NCBI RefSeq assembly: GCF_901873365.1
Contig: NZ_CABFLM010000060.1
Location: forward strand, 40,246-104,245
Reading direction: 5' to 3'
Length of the DNA: 64,000 nucleotides
DNA from: an uncultured Aggregatibacter sp.
GTDB taxonomy: Bacteria; Pseudomonadota; Gammaproteobacteria; Enterobacterales; Pasteurellaceae
Positions 17,875 to 26,652 of this stretch are shown piece after piece. The first letter of the stretch is position 1. Every line of letters begins with the position of its first letter. The notes under the pieces were generated by a model. That model was not told the DNA's origin and did no database searches. It worked only from the letters and a program-made list of their open reading frames with translations. The translations under genes and the position numbers were made by a program.

Positions 17875-20697
17875 TTAAGCGAAACGTCTGACTTCGCCAT
17901 TGCCTGCAACGTTTTCTACGCAACGAGGGCAAAGTGTCGGATGTTCCGGATTCACACCGATTTTGTCAGAATAATGCCAACAACGTGGACATTTTTCACC
18001 GTGAGAACGGGTAACGCTTACTGCAATCCCCTCTAACTCGCCATCAGCTACATCTGCCGGTTTATCTGCCAATGCTTTCACTTCCGCTTTTGAGGTAATC
18101 AACACGAAACGTAATTCATCGCCTAATTGTTCCAACAAGGTACGATATTCATCGTTAGCGTAAACGGTGACTTCCGCTTCCAAACCGCCACCGATCACTT
18201 TATCGTTACGGGCGATTTCTAATACGCGGTTTACTTCTGAACGTACTTTAATCAATTGTTGCCAGTAAGCATCGTCTAATTTTTCATTCGCGCCTAACCC
18301 GAATAAGCCTTCGTAGAATTCTTCCGTGAAGACAAATTCTGCACGTGTCGTCGCCGTTTGTGGCAAGTAACCCCAAACTTCATCCGCCGTAAAGGAAAGA
18401 ATTGGTGCCATCCAACGTACCAACGCCTCTGCAATGTGCCATAATGCGGTTTGGCAGCTACGACGCGCAAGGCTGTCCGCTTTGGTGGTGTATTGACGGT
18501 CTTTGATAATATCAAGGTAGAACGAGCCCATTTCCACAGAACAGAAACGCATTAAGCGTTGCACTACGGCATGGAATTGATAGTTATCATAAGCGTCTTT
18601 AATTTCTTTTTGAGCATCTAAGGCACAAGCTACCGCCCAACGATCCAAGCTAATCATGTCTTCCGGTTTAACGGCATCACGTTGTGGGTCAAAACCGTTT
18701 AAGTTTGCTAACAAGAAACGTGCCGTGTTACGAATACGACGATAGCTGTCCGCTGCACGTTTTAAGATCTCATCAGAAACGGTCATTTCACCAGTATAGT
18801 CAGTAGAGGCTACCCATAAACGTAAAATGTCGCCACCGAATTTATCCATCACTTCTTGTGGTGTCACGATGTTACCGATAGATTTTGACATCTTACGGCC
18901 TTGACCATCCACCGTGAAGCCATGGGTTAATACTTGTTTATATGGTGCTTTGTTATCTGTTGCAGTTGAAAGCATTAAAGAAGACATAAACCAACCACGG
19001 TGTTGGTCAGAACCTTCCAAATACATATCGATATCTTGACCGTTAAATTCAGGACGATTCGCCACCACAGAAGAATAGGTTGATCCTGAGTCGAACCATA
19101 CGTCAAGGGTATCCGGCACTTTGCGATAGGTTTCTGCATCTGCACCTAATAATTCTTTTTCGTCTAAATCCCACCATGCTTGAATACCGGCTTTCTCTAC
19201 GCGTTTAGCCACTTCTTCAAGTAATTCTAAGGTGCGTGGATGAAGTTCTTCGGTTTCTTTGTGCACGAATAAGGTCATCGGCACGCCCCAAGTACGTTGA
19301 CGGGAAATACACCAGTCCGGGCGGTTTTCCACCATTTTTTCGATACGCGCTTGACCCCAATCCGGAATCCAGCGCACTTGTTTGATTTCACCTAAGGCTT
19401 GTTGGCGTAAACCTTGCGTTTCCATGCCAATAAACCATTGTGGTGTTGCACGGAAAATAATCGGGGTTTTATGGCGCCAACAGTGTGGGTAGCTGTGTTT
19501 GATTTTCTCAACTTTTAATAAGTTGCCCACTTCTTGCAATTTTTCAACAACCAATGGATTCGCTTCAAATACGCCTTTACCTGCGAAGAATTCAGCGGTT
19601 GAAATAAATTTACCGTCATTAGATACAAGACCCGCCATTGGTAAATTATATTTTTGTCCTACAATAAAGTCGTCCAAACCATGATCCGGTGCAGTGTGTA
19701 CTAAACCTGTACCGCCATCGGTAGTCACGTGATCGCCTAAAATCACCGGCACAGTGAAATCATAGAACGGATGGTTAAAGCGTGCTAACTCAAGCGCTTG
19801 ACCTTTTACTGCCCCTAAAATTTCAACGTGTTCTACACCCACGGTTTTCACCACAGATTCCACTAATTCAGCGGCTAAGATCACACGCTCATCACCAAGT
19901 TGGACTAAGTTGTATTCTAAGTCTGCATTTACTGCAATCGCACGGTTAGATGGCATTGTCCAAGGTGTGGTGGTCCAAATCACCGCAGATAATTTGCCAT
20001 GGCCTTTGCCAACTGCGTTAAATTTCTCTTCAATTTCAACCGCACTTACCGCCGGGAAACGCACATAAATAGACGGAGAAACTTTGTCTTCGTATTCCAC
20101 TTCCGCTTCAGCCAAAGAAGAACCGCAATCCAAACACCAGTGCACCGGTTTGGATCCTTTGTATAAGTGGCCGTTAGCAATCACTTTACCAAGGGTACGA
20201 ATGATGTTTGCTTCAGTGTTGAAGTTCATCGTCAAATAAGGGTTATCCCAATCGCCCAACACACCTAAACGGATAAAGTCTTTTTTCTGACCTTCCACTT
20301 GTTCCGTAGCATATTCGCGGCATTTTTGACGGAATTCCGCCGCAGAAATTTTCTCGTTTGGTTTTCCCACTAAGCCTTCTACTTTCAATTCAATCGGCAA
20401 GCCGTGGCAGTCCCAACCCGGAATATAAGGTGAGTCAAAACCTAATGCGGTTTTGGATTTAACAATAATATCTTTCAGAATTTTATTCACCGCATGACCG
20501 ATATGAATGTTGCCGTTCGCATACGGAGGACCATCATGCAAAATAAAGGATTTTTTACCTTTTGAAGCTTCACGAATTTTTTGATAGAGATTTTTCTCAT
20601 ACCAGTTTTTTAACATCACAGGCTCACGCTTGGCTAAATCGCCACGCATCGGAAAGCCCGTTTCAGGGAGGTTAAGGGTATTTTTATAATCAGTCAT
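17875..20697 (-). CDS. ileS: Isoleucyl-tRNA synthetase
   Basis: Class I synthetase charging tRNA(Ile), 940 residues, normal for proteobacterial IleS. Readable features are the HIGH motif (PPYANGNIHIGHAVNKIL), the editing CP1 domain (IWTTTPWTMPSNRA), QWFIGME, RTWGVPMTLF, the KMSKS motif (GRKMSKSIGN), and the C-terminal zinc module CPRCWHYSD...CPRC. It lies 39 nt downstream of ribF on the same strand, the usual ribF-ileS pairing. lspA, which follows ileS in E. coli, is absent: a terminator comes instead. Confidence 0.98.
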   Translation of the reverse strand: MTDYKNTLNLPETGFPMRGDLAKREPVMLKNWYEKNLYQKIREASKGKKSFILHDGPPYANGNIHIGHAVNKILKDIIVKSKTALGFDSPYIPGWDCHGLPIELKVEGLVGKPNEKISAAEFRQKCREYATEQVEGQKKDFIRLGVLGDWDNPYLTMNFNTEANIIRTLGKVIANGHLYKGSKPVHWCLDCGSSLAEAEVEYEDKVSPSIYVRFPAVSAVEIEEKFNAVGKGHGKLSAVIWTTTPWTMPSNRAIAVNADLEYNLVQLGDERVILAAELVESVVKTVGVEHVEILGAVKGQALELARFNHPFYDFTVPVILGDHVTTDGGTGLVHTAPDHGLDDFIVGQKYNLPMAGLVSNDGKFISTAEFFAGKGVFEANPLVVEKLQEVGNLLKVEKIKHSYPHCWRHKTPIIFRATPQWFIGMETQGLRQQALGEIKQVRWIPDWGQARIEKMVENRPDWCISRQRTWGVPMTLFVHKETEELHPRTLELLEEVAKRVEKAGIQAWWDLDEKELLGADAETYRKVPDTLDVWFDSGSTYSSVVANRPEFNGQDIDMYLEGSDQHRGWFMSSLMLSTATDNKAPYKQVLTHGFTVDGQGRKMSKSIGNIVTPQEVMDKFGGDILRLWVASTDYTGEMTVSDEILKRAADSYRRIRNTARFLLANLNGFDPQRDAVKPEDMISLDRWAVACALDAQKEIKDAYDNYQFHAVVQRLMRFCSVEMGSFYLDIIKDRQYTTKADSLARRSCQTALWHIAEALVRWMAPILSFTADEVWGYLPQTATTRAEFVFTEEFYEGLFGLGANEKLDDAYWQQLIKVRSEVNRVLEIARNDKVIGGGLEAEVTVYANDEYRTLLEQLGDELRFVLITSKAEVKALADKPADVADGELEGIAVSVTRSHGEKCPRCWHYSDKIGVNPEHPTLCPRCVENVAGNGEVRRFA

Positions 20698-20736
20698 TTT
20701 ATATTCCAGTGTTATGTAAAAATTAAAATTTGTGTT

Positions 20737-21675
20737 CTATAAAGTGCGGTCAGTTTTGAAAACGTTTTTTGCCGTTTCTACATCCTTCGCAATTTGTGCT
20801 TTTAAATCGTCAAAAGAGGGAAATTTCATTTCATTGCGGATTTTATGGCAGAGTTCTACATCCAACCATTGGCCATAAAGATCGCCTTGAAAATCAAATA
20901 AATGCGCTTCTAATAATTGATTCACACCGTTGATAGTCGGACGGGTGCCGATATTCGCGACCCCATTAAAAAACGCGCCGGATTTTAACCGCACTTTGAC
21001 GGCATACACGCCTTTGACCGGATTCACCTGACGATGCAAGCGAATATTCGCGGTAGGAAAGCCGATGGTGCGACCAAGCTGATTGCCATGAATCACGCGG
21101 CCTAAAATACGATAAGGACGCCCAAGTAATTTTTCCGCTAACGTTAAATCATCATTGGCTAACGCTTCGCGAATCGCTGTACTACTGATTCGCAACTCAT
21201 CTAAGCAAAAGCTACGGCTGTCTTCAACAGTAAAACCAAACTGTTCGCCGGCTTGCTGCAACAGTGCAAAATTACCTTGGCGCTTGACACCGAATTTAAA
21301 ATCATCACCAATGCTTAAAAATTTCACATTTAATTTGCGCACCAGCCAATCTTCAATAAATTGTTGCGCGGGCAAATTGGCAAAAGTGCGGTCGAATTTT
21401 GCGATGATAACCACATCCACACCGGCTTGTTTAAGATAATACAATTTATCGCGTAAACGCATAAGGCGAGCGGGGGCTTTGTCACCGAGAAAATACTCTC
21501 TTGGTTGCGGTTCAAATAACATCACCGCCATCGGCAAATTCAGTTCGTTGGCTTTTTGGCGTAAGTGGCGCAAAATCGCCTGATGGCCTAAATGTACCCC
21601 GTCAAAATTGCCGATGGTCAGAACACAACTCGACAAACATTGCGATACATTAGAGCGCCCACGAATTAATTGCAT
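20737..21675 (-). CDS. ribF: Bifunctional riboflavin kinase / FAD synthetase
   Basis: Makes FMN and FAD from riboflavin. The 312-residue protein has the N-terminal FMN adenylyltransferase domain (VLTIGNFDGVHLGHQAIL, residues about 18-35; FRT..LPAQQFIEDWLVRKL; SSTAIREAL) and a C-terminal riboflavin kinase domain (GRVIHGNQLGRTIGFPTANI; GVANIGTRPTI; LEAHLFDF). First gene of the ribF-ileS unit. An uptake signal at about 21380 lies in the coding region. Confidence 0.97.
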   Translation of the reverse strand: MQLIRGRSNVSQCLSSCVLTIGNFDGVHLGHQAILRHLRQKANELNLPMAVMLFEPQPREYFLGDKAPARLMRLRDKLYYLKQAGVDVVIIAKFDRTFANLPAQQFIEDWLVRKLNVKFLSIGDDFKFGVKRQGNFALLQQAGEQFGFTVEDSRSFCLDELRISSTAIREALANDDLTLAEKLLGRPYRILGRVIHGNQLGRTIGFPTANIRLHRQVNPVKGVYAVKVRLKSGAFFNGVANIGTRPTINGVNQLLEAHLFDFQGDLYGQWLDVELCHKIRNEMKFPSFDDLKAQIAKDVETAKNVFKTDRTL

Positions 21676-21843
21676 GATATTGCCTGTGAAAATTTAAGAT
21701 CAATTTTTTCATTATAACGACAAATGCCCACTTCGGAAAGCAAATCATAGACGGCTACATTGAACCCTAAAAAGGAGGTTATTATTGAGCAATAGGCTAA
21801 ATTTGATTACAATTCGTTAATTTTTTTATATCAGGAGGACGGG

Positions 21844-22422
21844 ATGTATTTTGACCAAATTAAAGCTGAATTAGATGAGGCCGCAATCGTATTAAATGCG
21901 TTTTTATCAGATGAAAAAAATATTCAGGCGGTGCAACAGGCGGCATTGTTAATTGCCGATCGCTTTAAACAGGGCGGAAAGGTAATTTCTTGTGGTAACG
22001 GCGGTTCTCATTGTGATGCTATGCATTTTGCTGAAGAACTCACCGGACGTTACCGCGCAAATCGCCCGGGGTATCCTGCCATTGCCATTTCGGATGTCAG
22101 CCACTTAAGTTGTGTAGGTAACGATTTTGGTTATGAATATGTGTTTTCCCGTTATATTGAGGCAGTCGGTCAACAAGGCGATGTGTTATTTGCACTTTCG
22201 ACTTCGGGCAATTCCGTGAATATTTTAAATGCCATTCAGGTTGCCAAAGAAAAAGGCATGAAGGTGATTGTGCTAACAGGCAAAGATGGCGGAAAAATGG
22301 CGGGCTTAGCCGATGTGGAAGTTCGCGTGCCACATTTTGGTTATGCCGATCGGATTCAAGAAGTGCATATTAAAGTGATTCATATTTTGATTATGTTGAT
22401 TGAATTTGAAATGAAAAAATAG
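21844..22422 (+). CDS. gmhA: Sedoheptulose-7-phosphate isomerase (phosphoheptose isomerase)
   Basis: First committed step to ADP-heptose for the LOS inner core, converting sedoheptulose-7-P to D-glycero-D-manno-heptose-7-P. A 192-residue SIS-domain protein: SCGNGGSHCDAMHFAEELTGRY, the sugar-phosphate motif LSTSGNSVNILNAI, and the C-terminal catalytic helix DRIQEVHIKVIHILI. Strong RBS (CAGGAGG, 8 nt from ATG). Monocistronic; supplies the substrate chain used by opsX and waaF in this window. Confidence 0.97.
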   Translation: MYFDQIKAELDEAAIVLNAFLSDEKNIQAVQQAALLIADRFKQGGKVISCGNGGSHCDAMHFAEELTGRYRANRPGYPAIAISDVSHLSCVGNDFGYEYVFSRYIEAVGQQGDVLFALSTSGNSVNILNAIQVAKEKGMKVIVLTGKDGGKMAGLADVEVRVPHFGYADRIQEVHIKVIHILIMLIEFEMKK

Positions 22423-22502
22423 ATTTCATTGAAATTATCTGCGTAACTCAAGGGTAAAACTTCATTTATTCAGACGTAGATATTTATGAATCAGACTAAA
22501 AA

Positions 22503-22535
22503 AAGAAGATGGTTTGGAAACCATCTTCTTTTTTA
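22503..22535 (+). terminator. Rho-independent terminator of gmhA
   Basis: Perfect 13-bp stem AAGAAGATGGTTT / AAACCATCTTCTT with a 2-nt centre, followed by a run of T. The A-rich upstream flank makes it potentially bidirectional. Confidence 0.9.
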
Positions 22536-22682
22536 TTATAGCCAGCCAAAGTCTGGCTATAAAAACCATACGCTATGCGTATGGAACCAAATAGCTTAAG
22601 CGATGAACATAAAAAATCCTCGCTATATAATGAATAAGGCTGACAACCAAAATTCAACATATAGGAGGATTATTTACCCCTC

Positions 22683-22776
22683 GTAGCGTGCATCTTGATG
22701 CACGACCGAATCACGCACGGAACGTTATTTAACCCTTTTGGGCATTCACGATTTCGTGCAACAAGTTGCACGCTAC
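22683..22776. repeat. REP-like inverted pair (BIME) with hairpin arms
   Basis: Two 23-nt arms (22683-22705 and 22754-22776) are inverted copies with two mismatches. Each arm is itself a hairpin, GTGCATC-TT-GATGCAC on the left and GTGCAAC-AA-GTTGCAC on the right, and the two differences preserve pairing within each arm. The second direct-repeat copy keeps only the right arm (26694-26716). Confidence 0.7.
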
Positions 22777-23066
22777 AATTCACTAAAATAGAGATATGAA
22801 AATAGACATTTCCGAGCGAAAGGATTTTTTGTCAGCACAGTGAGCTTAAATACAAAAGTTGTGGAGGACTATACAAGGAATCAAGAAAAAGAAGACATGG
22901 TTCAAGATAATTTATCAATGAAAGAACATATTGACCCCTTTAAGTGGTAGTCAAGGAAGTAATTAGACACGGTTGTCAGTTTTCATAAGCCCCTTGAGGG
23001 GCTTGTGAAGTATAGGCCCTTATAGGGGAGCCTAAAAACCGCACGTTTTACGTGCGGATTGTTATT
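22708..23066 (+). repeat. 359-bp direct repeat, copy 1
   Basis: Aligns without gaps to 26648-27006 with 10 substitutions (about 97% identical). It contains the right arm of the REP-like pair, the 3' end of an IS200-type transposase gene and the element's right-end hairpins. Its inner end truncates hitB. Confidence 0.95.
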
Positions 23067-23705
23067 GTTAAAGGCCATTTCATACTCTTGGAAAATGGCG
23101 GTTGTGAAGGTTTGATAATTCAAAATAGACACGGCACCGAATTCTACCAATGTATGTAACACGATGAGTAAAACACTGCTACCGATGGCAGGTTTTAATT
23201 GAGGAAAAATGGCGTGCCAAAAGGTATCGCGACGGCTTTTGCCGAGAGAAAGACTGACTTCCTCCAATGACCGATCCAGCCGTTTTAACGTGGCGGCAAC
23301 AGGCAAATAGGCAAGCGGAAAATAGCTTAAAGTCATAATGCCAATCGTGCCCCAAAAGCCCTCGACGCTAAAAGTGAGACTAATCCAGGTGAAACAACTG
23401 ACGAACGCGGGAATACAAAGCGGCAATGTCATCGCCACCTGGAAAAAGGGCTTACCCCAAAAGCGATAGCGTTCCAACAAAAAGGCGCAAACCGTGCCGA
23501 GGATGATGGAAAAGGTCGTCACACACACCATCAACAATAACGTGTTGCTCAACAGCTCCCACATACGTGGTCGCCAAAGCAATTCAATACTGCGCACCCA
23601 ACCCACATCAACAGCTCTAACTACCACATAGAGAAACGGCAAAATCAACGGCAAACTGATAAGAATAATCAAGGTAGTTAGCCAAAACGGAGGATTACGG
23701 TTCAA
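22983..23705 (-). pseudogene. hitB: Ferric iron ABC transporter permease HitB, 5' half only
   Basis: FbpB/HitB permeases are about 500 residues with two fused permease domains. Only the first survives here. Four or five membrane segments are readable (starting WLTTLIILISLPLILPFLYVV), followed by the EAA loop (LEEVSLSLGKSRRDTFW...FPQLKPAIG) that contacts the ATPase. Native sequence stops around 23067, where the 359-bp repeat begins. The last 28 or so residues of the open frame are encoded by the repeat. A TTG at 23705 with AAGGAC upstream is the likely start. It lies 19 nt after the HNH nuclease gene. The second permease domain and any hitC are absent, so it cannot form a complete transporter alone. 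Confidence 0.88.
23034..23057 (-). terminator. Terminator-like right-end hairpin of repeat copy 1
   Basis: On the minus strand: stem CCGCACG / CGTGCGG, loop TAAAA, then TTTTT. It lies inside the frame of the truncated hitB and would end transcripts from the RM/hitB side. Confidence 0.6.
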
Positions 23706-23724
23706 GGGCTTGTCCTTTTTATTT

Positions 23725-24711
23725 TTAGTATCCTTTCCAAATCTCTTTTCTGTGATATTCCAAATATTCTGCTCGCCCCTCAATATTTAACATTGAATAT
23801 TTTTTATTATCGCTCAACCCTAATTTTGAGTAAGTCATTTTAGATAAAAATGGGGAAAGTAACATTTCTTTTTTATGAGTAAAAGTAATAAAACCTCGGT
23901 CAAATAAGTAGTCTATTGTTGGTGTAAACATAAATCCATTGTACGGATCTGTTTTTTCAAAGTCGTTTGATTTTGCCCATGGCTTTATATGGCTTGCTAT
24001 TAACAGACGGTCATCTGAAATTAAGGTAACAGGGCAGAATGGACATTGTTCTAATAGTTTTCGTCTATACTCTCCTTGTCCTTGTCTCGCTCTTAATTTT
24101 TCTTTACGTTCAGGAGTATTTGCTTCTTTGAGAATACCTTCTTCTTCTTGTTCAAGAATTGCTGGATGAATTATATTCCCAAAATAATCTGCGAATAGTC
24201 GGACATAGAAAATTGGTTGATTAGGATTTTTAGCATCAACTAATTTCAAAATAGATATGTAAGTTATATTTGGCAGAGAAAGTTCTCGAATGAGATCATA
24301 CCCTAACTTTGATTGTTGATTATCAAATTTAACGTATAAACGAGGGCCTTCAATTTGTGTTTGTTCTTTTATATTAAACCAAATAATTTCAGGTAAATAA
24401 TCTAACCTTGCCCGTCGTTCAGCCCATAAAATAGGCAACTTTTCAGAATTATTATAAGGTTGTTCGGGAGATAAATATTCCTCCCTAGTCTCATCTAAAT
24501 ATTTAATCAGATCTTGCTTTAATAAGAAACATTGATTAATGAAACCTTTGGAACCAAAAAAATCTCTATTCTCTTCATTTTCATTACCAATATATAGCTT
24601 AGCTTCTCCGTTACCTGAACCTATTTTATTAGATCTAACTACAAATGAATCTGCAATAGTAATCTTTTCCTTGGTATCTATCAAAGAATAATGTATTCCA
24701 TTAATTAACAT
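23725..24711 (-). CDS. Type II restriction endonuclease, HNH family (specificity unknown)
   Basis: A 328-residue protein. Its C-terminal third carries an HNH_2-type nuclease core: CPFC (Cys223/Cys226), ASHIKPW (His241), DPYNGF (Asn258) and LFDRGFITF (Asp271). Such proteins beside a cytosine methyltransferase are normally the cognate restriction enzymes. The N-terminal two thirds should hold target recognition but match nothing I can name. The ATG lies 2 nt after the methyltransferase stop, with the RBS (GGAG) inside its last codons, giving tight coupling and methylase-first order. The gene is AT-rich relative to its neighbours and has no uptake signal, which suggests transfer from outside the family. 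Confidence 0.85.
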   Translation of the reverse strand: MLINGIHYSLIDTKEKITIADSFVVRSNKIGSGNGEAKLYIGNENEENRDFFGSKGFINQCFLLKQDLIKYLDETREEYLSPEQPYNNSEKLPILWAERRARLDYLPEIIWFNIKEQTQIEGPRLYVKFDNQQSKLGYDLIRELSLPNITYISILKLVDAKNPNQPIFYVRLFADYFGNIIHPAILEQEEEGILKEANTPERKEKLRARQGQGEYRRKLLEQCPFCPVTLISDDRLLIASHIKPWAKSNDFEKTDPYNGFMFTPTIDYLFDRGFITFTHKKEMLLSPFLSKMTYSKLGLSDNKKYSMLNIEGRAEYLEYHRKEIWKGY

Positions 24712-24713
24712 AA

Positions 24714-25943
24714 TTACACTCCATATTTGGTAATATCAATTTGTTTTAATAACGCAATTAAAACATCAACAACAATACTATTTCCTGCTTGTCGATAAGC
24801 TTGAGTATCACTTACTACAATTTTAAAATCATCCCTAAACCCCATTAGACGTAAACATTCTCTAGGAGTTAATTTTCTAATTCGGCCCTGATTATGTGTA
24901 ACGTAATTATCAACTCCAGCTCGGTGCATTTTATGCATTGTTTGCAATAATGGTCTAGCAATAGCAAGATCTGTTTCTGTGCTTGTTTTAAAATTCTTCG
25001 TACCTTCTGCTAATACATAATTACGCACCTTATCTGATAAATAGTATTTCTCTTCAACATCATTTACATTAAAAACAAACTCATCAAATTGATTAGAATT
25101 AGCAGCTAATTGAAAAACAAAATCCCCATGCCAGTTGAATTGTTGATTTGCCTTCTGACATAGCATAATATCACCGTTTATTTGAGTATAACGTTTTTGA
25201 CGGTTTTTTGAACTTGTTACAAATTTAATTCCTTTTTCCTTGAGAAAATATTTGCTGTCAGTATAGTCTTCAAGAAAATCCTGCATAGAGTGCTCTAATG
25301 GAATTTCATAAGGAAATACAAATTTTTCTTTAAGCTTATTTTTAAAACCAACAACAAAAATACGTTCTCTATGCTGTGGAATACCATAATTTTTGCTATT
25401 CATTACTTGAAAATATAAATCATACCCAAGGCTATGTAAGACATCTTTTACAACTTGCCAGGTTTTTCCATTGTCGTGATTTAGTAACCCCTTTACATTT
25501 TCATAAATGAAGAGCTTTGGTCGTGTTTCATTGACTACTCGAGCGAAATCATAAAATAGAGTACCTCTAGTATCTTCTAAACCATGTCGTTTTCCTACCA
25601 TTGAAAAAGCTTGGCATGGACTTCCTCCAACAAGTAAATCTACCTGCCCACGATAAGGTCTTGCATCAAATTTTGTAATATCGGAATGCCAGCGCTCTTC
25701 AGGTAAGTTGTAATTTGCTAAATAACTTTTTTTGACATGTGAGTCAATGTCTCCTGCAAATATAATTTCATGACTTAAACCAAGACGTTTCATTGCCTGT
25801 TCAATGGCGCCAATGCCACTGAAAACGGTTGCTAAACGAATATGTGCGTGAGGTATTGAAAAAGGCTTACTTCGCCAGTCTTCATATGGCAAAGACAAAG
25901 GAAGTATATAATTTTCCTGTGTTTTATATGCTAGATTTGGCAC
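24714..25943 (-). CDS. DNA (cytosine-5) methyltransferase of a Type II restriction-modification system
   Basis: A 409-residue protein that should methylate C5 of cytosine in the cognate site. All main motifs are present in order: I VFSGIGAIEQA (about 40-50), IV GGSPCQAFS with catalytic Cys110, VI ENV (148-150), VIII QHRERIF (190-196), IX RKLTPRECLRLMGF, X RQAGNSIVVDV (near 387). The variable target-recognition region lies between about 215 and 345. The start is GTG with a weak GAGAT upstream; no earlier Met exists. AT-rich with no uptake signals, unlike the flanking genes. First gene of a two-gene RM unit inserted between the hitA and hitB fragments. Confidence 0.93.
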   Translation of the reverse strand: MPNLAYKTQENYILPLSLPYEDWRSKPFSIPHAHIRLATVFSGIGAIEQAMKRLGLSHEIIFAGDIDSHVKKSYLANYNLPEERWHSDITKFDARPYRGQVDLLVGGSPCQAFSMVGKRHGLEDTRGTLFYDFARVVNETRPKLFIYENVKGLLNHDNGKTWQVVKDVLHSLGYDLYFQVMNSKNYGIPQHRERIFVVGFKNKLKEKFVFPYEIPLEHSMQDFLEDYTDSKYFLKEKGIKFVTSSKNRQKRYTQINGDIMLCQKANQQFNWHGDFVFQLAANSNQFDEFVFNVNDVEEKYYLSDKVRNYVLAEGTKNFKTSTETDLAIARPLLQTMHKMHRAGVDNYVTHNQGRIRKLTPRECLRLMGFRDDFKIVVSDTQAYRQAGNSIVVDVLIALLKQIDITKYGV

Positions 25944-26424
25944 AAAATTATCTCTATTAAATTCAAAAGGTTACTATAATTATATCAAAAATGGTGGTAT
26001 AAAAGCCATCCTAAGTAAAGATCTTCATAACAAATCCTTTCAAACTAAAACACCGTATTCTTTCAAAAGTATTATCATCAAATTAATCTATGATGATTAT
26101 ATATTTGAATAAATGTCTTTATTTTCAATATGTTAAAAGATTGTATCTAATATTTTTTTCATTGGCATTCTGCTTTACTTATACATATGTCATTGACGAA
26201 AATGAGGTTTTTCCATAAGAAAGTTTCATTTTATGCTAGGAACCCTATAACGAAATCAAAAAAGTTTCCATTTTATTGGAAACTTTTTCTTGTTTAGCTA
26301 TTTCGCTCACAACAAAAAAACCACCCGAAAAACGCGTTGAAAAACGACCGCACTTTCAGGTGGCTTTTTATATTTTTAACCGTATCCACGGTATTTCACT
26401 TTAAGAAATACCGTGGCGATGCGA
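25944..26424. other. Non-coding spacer between the RM operon and the hitA fragment
   Basis: Very AT-rich, with no plausible gene. It must hold the promoter of the minus-strand RM operon, but no clear -35/-10 pair could be fixed. Hairpins: AAAAAGTTTCC/GGAAACTTTTT (about 26260-26290, bidirectional terminator-like) and CCACCCGAAA/TTTCAGGTGG (about 26322-26364, one mismatch, T-rich on both sides, loop containing an uptake signal). A third, at 26386-26416, is listed separately. The terminators would isolate the RM genes from hitA transcription. Confidence 0.6.
26386..26416 (-). promoter_or_regulatory. Post-hitA RNA hairpin (fragment copy)
   Basis: On the minus strand, exactly 8 nt after the hitA-fragment stop: perfect 12-bp stem CCACGGTATTTC / GAAATACCGTGG with a 7-nt loop. 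Spacing, stem and loop sizes equal those after the intact hitA (33528-33558), and the three stem differences are compensated. No T-run follows, so it is more likely an mRNA stability or attenuation element than a terminator. Confidence 0.75.
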
Positions 26425-26652
26425 TTATTTTAATCCGGCCTGTTCAATTAATTTGTTGGCCTTTTCTTTGTCTTGCGCAGTTGGCGCAGAGACTTCAGGG
26501 GCTTCTAATTTCGCGTAAGGCTCCATGTTGAATGGAGAAACTACGTCAGGACGCAATGGATATTCTGCGCGGGCAGCAACAAGGGCTTCTTGACCTTTTT
26601 TGCTGGCTAAGAAATCTACGAATTTTTTCGCTTCTTCTTTATTTTTAGAATC
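26425..26652 (-). pseudogene. hitA: Ferric iron-binding protein HitA, C-terminal fragment
   Basis: About 75 codons that match the last quarter of the intact HitA at 32521-33519, differing at four of the final 74 residues. The remaining N-terminal part, including the signal peptide and all iron ligands, is gone: the 359-bp repeat copy 2 begins at the break. At the nucleotide level the first 72 nt are about 96% identical to the intact gene, while the last 156 nt are only about 82%. No function is expected. Its order relative to the hitB fragment shows that this was once a hitA-hitB operon. Confidence 0.92.

Larger units (their letters stand above)
22538..23066 (-). mobile_element. Degenerate IS200/IS605-type element: hairpin-rich left side and transposase 3' end
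   Basis: This gene-poor stretch holds tight hairpins at 22538-22560 (ATAGCCAG/CTGGCTAT) and 22566-22584 (CCATACGC/GCGTATGG). CTGACAACC (about 22641) is repeated inverted as GGTTGTCAG (about 22972). From about 22790 the plus strand encodes the C-terminal tail of a Y1 transposase in frame to a TAG near 22950. Its residues read HFRAKGFFVSTVSLN, then EDYTRNQEKEDM and MKEHIDPFKW, which match the IS200 TnpA tail pattern. The transposase N-terminus with the HUH and Tyr active site is missing. Hairpins after the stop (AAGCCCC/GGGGCTT; CCGCACG/CGTGCGG) look like an IS200 right end. The strand field reflects the mixed content; the transposase tail itself reads on plus. Confidence 0.6.

Noticed and set aside
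23725..25943. Phase variation of the RM genes
   Set aside because: No long homopolymer or tandem short repeat was seen in the coding regions or promoter area.
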